Source of the DNA: Hordeum vulgare subsp. vulgare
Lineage: Eukaryota; Streptophyta; Magnoliopsida; Poales; Poaceae
Assembly: GCF_904849725.1 (NCBI RefSeq)
Contig: NC_058519.1
Span: forward strand, 179,541,703-179,605,702
Reading direction: 5' to 3'
Length of the DNA stretch: 64,000 bases
Shown here: positions 58,395 through 64,000 of the stretch, in pieces
Layout: each line of letters starts with the position of its first letter
Position numbering within the stretch: the first letter of the stretch is position 1
Made by a program: the position numbers and the translations under genes
Notes under the pieces: generated by a model
Seen by the model: the letters and a program-made list of their open reading frames with translations, nothing else
What the model was told of the DNA's origin: nothing
Databases searched by the model: none

Positions 58395-61300
58395 TGTAAC
58401 ATCACAAATTTTGGAATGTTAAAATAATCATTAGATTGTTTGTTTGTATGCTTGAGTGATTGAAACTTGTGTGAAATTTGAAACTTTTCAAAAACTTTTG
58501 AATGAGAGGGAATAAAATGACTTTCCCCTTCTCCGGTGAATTCAAATTCAATCATTTAAAAGCAATAAGAGAAGATGACATGACTTCTTCAACTATAAAG
58601 AATTTGAATGGAGCTGGCATTTGAATTTCCTTCGATTTTAATTTGCAAATTCCATTTCCCCTCCACTCATGAAATGCCGGGGAATAATATTCCGTCAAAC
58701 AGAAAAGTGAGGAGGAACATGACCCTCCAAAGCCAGGGGCATTTGTTGAAGTATTTTGAGCCAAGGAAACAAAATTTAATTTGAGAAAAATAATTGCAAA
58801 AAGAAATAATGCTTTTAGGGATTTTTTGGAAAAACATTTTTTTAAGTTTTTATTTTGGCCGTGGAAAAATGCCCATCATTTAGATTTTATATTTGTGATA
58901 ATTTTAGTATATAGAAACTCTATATTTTGGATTTATTTAGTTTCCCTTTTAATTGTTTACTTTCCGGTTTTAAAAAATAGGAAAGGAATCACTTTTATTT
59001 GGAAACTCTTGCTGGCCCATTAAGAGTTTTCCTATTTTGGCCCAACAGAGGATCTTCTTCCTCCTATGTCTCTTCCTCACGTACACAGGACCTTCCATGG
59101 CAGGAGCCAAGAGATCCCCACCTCCGGGATTCGCGAAGTCCCTTCCCTCCTAGCCTCTCCCGTCGCCCCTATAAGAAGGCCCCGGTCCTCCTCGTTCCAT
59201 TCCCGTTAGAACCGCTGCCTCTCCCCACCTCCTCCTCCCCCTGTGGACCTCGCCGGAGTCGGCCACAGGAACTCACCGGCGATCTTCCCCATCGCCCCTA
59301 CACCCCTCCCCTCCCTGCCGAGCCCTCCCTACCCATGTCGCGCCTCCCCACCCCTTCGGCCCCTCCTCCGCCGCCCCACCCCACACCACCCCGTCGCCCT
59401 GCAGGCCACCGCCGGCTCCCTAGAAGCAGGAGCAGCGCCAGGAGCCAGGGAATCCCTCGCCCCCCCTAGGGACTCCCTCGCCCCTCCCAGGAGCGCCCTC
59501 CCCTCCTCCACCGGCCCCTTCCCCGCGGGAGATCTTCCCTCGCCGGAGTGCCCTCTCCCCCTCGCCGGCACAGCTCCCCATCGCCGGAGCAGCCTCTGCT
59601 GCGTTTATCCACGGGAGGTAACTCCTCCTTCTTTTCTTTTTCTTTTACTTCTTTTGTTTTTTTGTATTGTGTAGTTTTACCGTTAGATCTAGATCCAACC
59701 GTGTATATTAAAAGCAGTTACCCCTTCGGTCTTTTAGATAAAACCGATCGATTTTTCTTTCACTTAAGTTTAGCCGAAGCAAATTAGTTAAATAGCGGCC
59801 GTTTGTTAGTTATCCCCGCAGCACTCACCCCCCTTAGCCAATCAGAAGATGCCACGTGGACCCCTGTCCACAAATCAGTTTTTTTCCTTTTTCTGTTTTA
59901 ATTCCAAAACAGAGAGAGTTTCAATTTTCTTGTGATCATAACTTTTGATCCATAACTCCAATGGAGTTGATTCGATTTCCAGTAGATCACAATTTTTCTG
60001 TAGTTTTTAAAAACATATAATTTGTCTATGTTTGAAAATTTCAAATTTGAATTAGATCAGATTTAGTTTACACCTTGTTTTGCTTATTCCAGGAGTTTAA
60101 AAATAGATGTTAATTTGATTCTTTTTGCTACTGATCACTAGTGATCTTATTTACCACTGGTAGAAATTTCAGATTTGTTTGAGTACTTTAGCTCATGGTT
60201 TCTTGTGAAACAATTTCTGTTTCACCTCTTTTAGGATTGTGACTAATTTACTTTCTTTAATTGCTTTTAAATTATTTTCTTTTATATTTCAGAAAGATTA
60301 TTGTTTTGTTTATGTTAGTTAACAGTAGTTTTGCAACAAGTTTTAATTTTATTTTTATTTGTTATCATGAAATCAATTCTAGTTCCTTAGTAACTTGCAA
60401 TTGGTGTCACCACTGTTTCAAAACCCGTTTGGAAATACTTTGAAAAAGTTTTGTGAAAAAATACTTTATTCTATCTTAGTTAAATTTATATCTTAGTTCC
60501 CTCTTTTTATTTTCCGTTGGACGAAAACTATTTAGTGTTTGATGTAGTAGAAGACTCCCTAGTCTTATTTGAAGTTTCCTCTGGATACCTATTCGCTCTC
60601 TCTTTTGTTTTGATTGCTAGAATGATTGCTAGTATGAGTGCTTATGTGAATGATATGTTTGTTATATAGATTTCATCGGAGAGTGACGAGTAGTCTACCA
60701 AGTTATTTTCTCGAGAAATTCTTCTTCGTCAACATCACCACGCAAGTCACTTTGATCATACTATCACCTATGTTTTATGCATCGTAGTTCTACCATCCTA
60801 TGCCCAAATTGCATGCTGCTTAGGTACTTGGAAATTTTAGTATAGATTGTAGTATCATGTGGTAGGCACACAACAACCCCGATACTTGGCCCCGGGACGA
60901 CAAATTTCATATTGCTATGCTTGAGTAGACGGGATTTCGGTTGAGTGCATAACACGAGTGATGCAAGGTTGATTAAATAATCAAGACCGGTTAAGACAAG
61001 ATTTTCAAGACCTCGGACGCAATGCAACTCTGTGTGAAGGACGGTTGATCGGCTCCCTGGAGAACCCAGTGGATGACCCGGGATGCTGGAGAGGCCATGA
61101 CATCCTGCGGAAAGCTTCACCCAGGCTCAAAGAGACGGACGGATATTTTCAAGACCCAAGGCTTACCTACACAGCCACAAGTCATTATGGGCTCTGGCTT
61201 GGTTGGACAACGCGGCGACTCTGGAGAGGCGGTGCTAGCAGATGTAGACGAACGGTAGGAATGGATGGGCACCGACAGGGATTCAGAGGGACCCGTTGAA

Positions 61301-61998
61301 AGACCATGTTTTGATCATCCGGTCTTCAAACACCCTGAAGTGCGAGGACATACTCGGAGGCAATCAAATCTTGTGGGGAACGTGTGCCAAACTCTGCAGA
61401 GTACTCAAACCTAATCGATTAGCCGTGTCCACGGTCATGGACAACTTGAGCCAAAGGAACTGAAGTTATCTGAAATTCTCAACACAAATAATAATATTGA
61501 TGTGGGTAATATTGATAACTTGGGTATGAGAAATGGTTGGCGGAACCATCTCATTAACAACCAACAACATAGTAATATTTTGCTTTTAGCCCCTCTTGTT
61601 GTAGAGAAAATTTGCTTTACGCTAAAACTTACAACACCACCTGCCATATATGCATATAGTATAGATGATTACTTTTCACCCCTCTCTTATGTGACTTGCC
61701 GGCATATTCAATATGCTGACCTACACGGCTGCAACGTCTTATGTTGCAGATATTTTTCTTCGACGAGTAAGAGTATGATTCAGGGTTACGGTCTACACTC
61801 AAATTGCCGTTGGTGTTTATTGGGACTCCACTCCCTTGACCGCTTCCGCTGAAATATTTAAGGTATATATCAGTTTTACGCTATTTACATGTGATTGCAC
61901 TTTGATATATACATTGATGTACTGTGTGTGCCAGCAAACTGATCCAGGGATGGCACAGAAACACAGAGGCCTGACTCATTTTGAGTCGGGTCGCTACA
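58395..61998 (+). mobile_element. 3' LTR of C
   Basis: TGTAACATCACAAATTTTGG to GGGTCGCTACA, 3604 bp. It is similar to 51789-55204 over its length with a few percent differences and the 185-bp length difference. Confidence 0.9.
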
Positions 61999-62652
61999 TG
62001 TTTTATGCGTATTTGAGTTATATGGTTTGTTACCGAATGTTGTTCGGAGTCCCGGATGAGATCACGGACGTCACGAGGGTTTCCAGAATGGTCCGGATTG
62101 GAGGAGGACTCCTCCTCCCCTTGGTGCGCAGCCCTTGGGGCTCCTTGAGCCTCAAGGCAAGCCTCCCCTCCCTCCTCCTATATATATGGAGCTATTAGGG
62201 CTCATTTGAGACAACTTTTTCAAGGCAGCCCGACCACATACCTCCACGGTTTTACCTCTAGATCGTGTTTCTGCGGAGCTCGGGCGAAGCCCTGCTGAGA
62301 TTAGGTCACCACCAACCTCCGGAGCGTCGTCACGCTGCCGGGGAACTCATCTACCTCTCTGTCTCTCTTGCTGGATCAAGAAGGCCGAGATCATCGTCGA
62401 GCTGTACGTGTGCTGAACGCGGAGGTGCCGTCCGTTCGGCACTAGATCGTGGGACGGATCGCGGGACGGTTCGCTTGGGTGGATCGAGGGACGTGAGGAC
62501 GTTCCACTACATCAACCGCATTTCTTAATGCTTCTGCTCTGCGATCTACAAGGGTACATAGATCGGAAATCCCCTCTCGTAGATGGACATCACCATGATA
62601 GGTCTTCGTGTGAGTAGGAAATTTTTTGTTTCCCATGTGACGTTCCCCAACA

Positions 62653-62951
62653 CACGGATATTCACAGAATTCATACTAACAATATTACTATCATGCTAAT
62701 CATTCAAGGAATTCGCACTAAGAATTTTTATAAATTATTCCTCTAACAATTGAGAACAATTTTCCGAACCATCATTTTCATGAAAGGCATTAAAAAAGTG
62801 AAGCAATTGAAACAACCTAAATTCCATTTTTTGTAGTTTTCTTTTATAGAACAAAAGTAGTGAAAAACACGGAACTAAAACATTTAGTTACAAGATCTAA
62901 ATATATACCTTAAAGTACTGACTTCCCCGGCAAGGGCGGCAGAAAAGAGCT
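62653..62951 (-). mobile_element. Leader of S with primer binding site
   Basis: This lies between the 5' LTR of S and the copia solo LTR. The minus strand of 62941-62925 reads TGCCGCCCTTGCCGGGG, close to the tRNA-Asp-type primer site TGGCGCCGTTGCCGGGG used by Athila/Sabrina-like elements (two mismatches). No coding sequence is seen. Confidence 0.7.
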
Positions 62952-64000
62952 TGATGTCTACTACTCAACTTTATACTTGTAGATGTTAGTGGGCCTCCAC
63001 GTGTAGAGTTTTGTAGGACAGCAGCATCCCTCAAGTGGATGACCTAAGGTTTATCAATCTGTGGGAGGTGTAGGATGAAGATGGTCTCTCTCAAACAACC
63101 ATGCAATCAAATATAAGAAATCTCTTGTGTCCCCAACACACTCAATACGATGGAAAATTGTATAGGTGCAGTAGTTCGGCGAAAAGATGGTGATACAAGT
63201 GTAGTATAGATAGTAGATATAGGTTTCTATAATCTGAATAAATAAAAATAATGACGTAAAAAGTAGTAAACAATGATAAAAAAGTTGTATAAATGCTTGG
63301 AAATAAGTCCTAGGGTTCATACTTTCACTAGTGCAATCTCTCAACAATGATAACATAGTAGAATCATATGATCATCTCTCAACATGCAACAAAGAATCAC
63401 TCCAAAGTTCTTTTTAGCGGAGATCATAAGAATAAGTTGTTGTAGGGAGCGAACCACCTCAAAGTTATTCTTTCCGATCAATCTTTTGAGCTATACCTAT
63501 AAGTGTCACAAACAACGCTAGAGTTTGTACTAGAATAACACCTATAATACATATCAATCAACCCTAATGTCACCTCAAGTATCTGTGGGTTGATTATACG
63601 ACATGCATAAAACAATTTAATATTTAGCATATTCAATCCAACACAAAGAACTACAAGAGTACCCCAAGATTTGTATCGGAGAACGTGGTATGAAAACGTG
63701 CAATCAACCCATATGCTTAAATCCCAAGGTCAACGGAATCTGCAACTTGATGCCATAACATATATCAAGTGAATCAATAGAATACCGCAATGTCACTACG
63801 GGTATCCGCATCCAAGACATACATCAAGTGTTCCCAAATCAAATAAGCATTCCAACATAACGAGGTCTCAAAGGGAAAGATCTAACTATATTAACAAAGC
63901 CCGTGATACATCAAGATCGGGACATCTCAAGAACACGAGAGAGGGAGAGAGAGAAACAGAGAGAGATAGAGAGAGATCAAACACATAGCTAATGGTACAT
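62952..64000 (-). mobile_element. 5' LTR of S, cut by the window edge
   Basis: The minus-strand end of the LTR is GTAGTAGACATCA at 62952. The body has the blocks expected of Sabrina LTRs: GATGACCTAAGG, TGGGTTGATT, CCCCAAGATTTG, and the region matching 7148-7410. It continues beyond 64000. It contains an interrupted (GA)n at 63938-63977. Confidence 0.75.
63938..63977. repeat. Interrupted (GA)n microsatellite
   Basis: GA units broken by GG, AA and AT steps inside the S 5' LTR; longer than the matching run at 7370-7382. Confidence 0.8.

Larger units (their letters stand above)
51789..61998 (+). mobile_element. Gypsy element C, gag-only, non-autonomous
   Basis: TSD TGTTT at 51784-51788 and 61999-62003. 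5' LTR 51789-55204, interior 55205-58394, 3' LTR 58395-61998. The interior is 3.2 kb and has an iMet primer site, a gag with several zinc knuckles, an orf0-like frame and a polypurine tract. There is no protease, RT, RNase H or integrase. It must use enzymes supplied in trans. Confidence 0.9.
50910..62652 (+). mobile_element. Copia solo LTR (Angela type), split by element C
   Basis: It starts TGTTGGAATTATGCCC at 50910 and ends CCCCAACA at 62652, with no interior and no second LTR. It is flanked by CATGG (50905-50909) and CACGG (62653-62657), one mismatch. Without C it is about 1525 bp. It is shorter than the 1812-bp Angela LTR because about 290 bp are missing after GGTCCGGA at 62097. Element C lies between 51788 and 61999. 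Confidence 0.8.
7148..64000 (-). mobile_element. Sabrina-like gypsy element S (host of the nested stack)
   Basis: Parts of one minus-strand element enclose most of the window. The 5' LTR is 62952-64000 and beyond, followed by a primer site at 62941-62925. Interior pieces are 62951-62653, an uncertain part of 50909-48441, and 43449-42476. The 3' LTR is 42475-42230 plus 7713-7148. The two LTR parts are the same type (compare 63750-63990 with 7148-7410) but are visibly diverged with several indels, so S is old. Element B is merged into its interior. The interior is far shorter than an autonomous gypsy element needs, and no pol is present. Confidence 0.55.

Overview
The window looks like intergenic DNA from a large grass genome, most likely wheat, barley or a close relative (Triticeae). 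I found no host gene, tRNA or rRNA. Almost every base can be placed in an LTR retrotransposon, and the elements are nested inside one another. The grass assignment rests on the termini and layout: BARE/Angela/WIS-type copia LTRs (TGTTGGAA...CCCCAACA), Sabrina/WHAM-type gypsy LTRs (TGATAYRTCTCC), and long-LTR chromovirus-type gypsy elements (TGTAACA or TGTCGGGACC starts, tRNA-iMet primer sites). Family names are from recall and were not searched. Boundaries come from terminal motifs, target-site duplications (TSDs), primer sites and comparison between copies inside the window.

Layout, outermost first. A Sabrina-like element (S, minus strand) underlies most of the window: 5' LTR 62952-64000 and beyond, 3' LTR 42475-42230 continuing at 7713-7148. 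Its 3' LTR was hit twice. A WHAM-like element (A, plus strand, 3338-7147) sits at its left end. A's interior was hit by a gypsy LTR (D, 698-3337, minus), which was hit by a copia LTR (1-697, minus). The second hit is a long non-autonomous gypsy element (E, 7714-42229, TSD GCTCT). E's 3' LTR carries a chromovirus (T, 15471-38425, minus), and T carries a very young Angela-like copia element (24637-33225, TSD CTAAC).

Right of 42476 the S interior is mixed with a second WHAM-like element (B, minus, LTR 43450-48440). B's LTR holds a solo gypsy LTR (43914-47310), which contains a small hAT-type MITE (45159-45297). Farther right a copia solo LTR (50910-62652) was opened by a gag-only gypsy element (C, 51789-61998, TSD TGTTT).

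The only coding sequence belongs to elements. T has gag, protease, RT, RNase H, integrase and chromodomain, all broken, plus an upstream accessory frame (orf0-like) that is open apart from the Angela insertion. E has no gag or pol but has two tandem orf0-like frames and an antisense frame behind a TATA box. C has a gag with many zinc knuckles and an orf0-like frame. E and C, lacking pol, probably depend on T-like autonomous relatives. The Angela copy is mutated throughout its interior but has nearly identical LTRs, so it was probably moved by enzymes from another copy.

Most interesting: the orf0-like protein shared by three gypsy families, the palindrome next to the polypurine tract in the same three, the antisense unit in E, the S/B chimera, and the recent movement of a dead Angela element.
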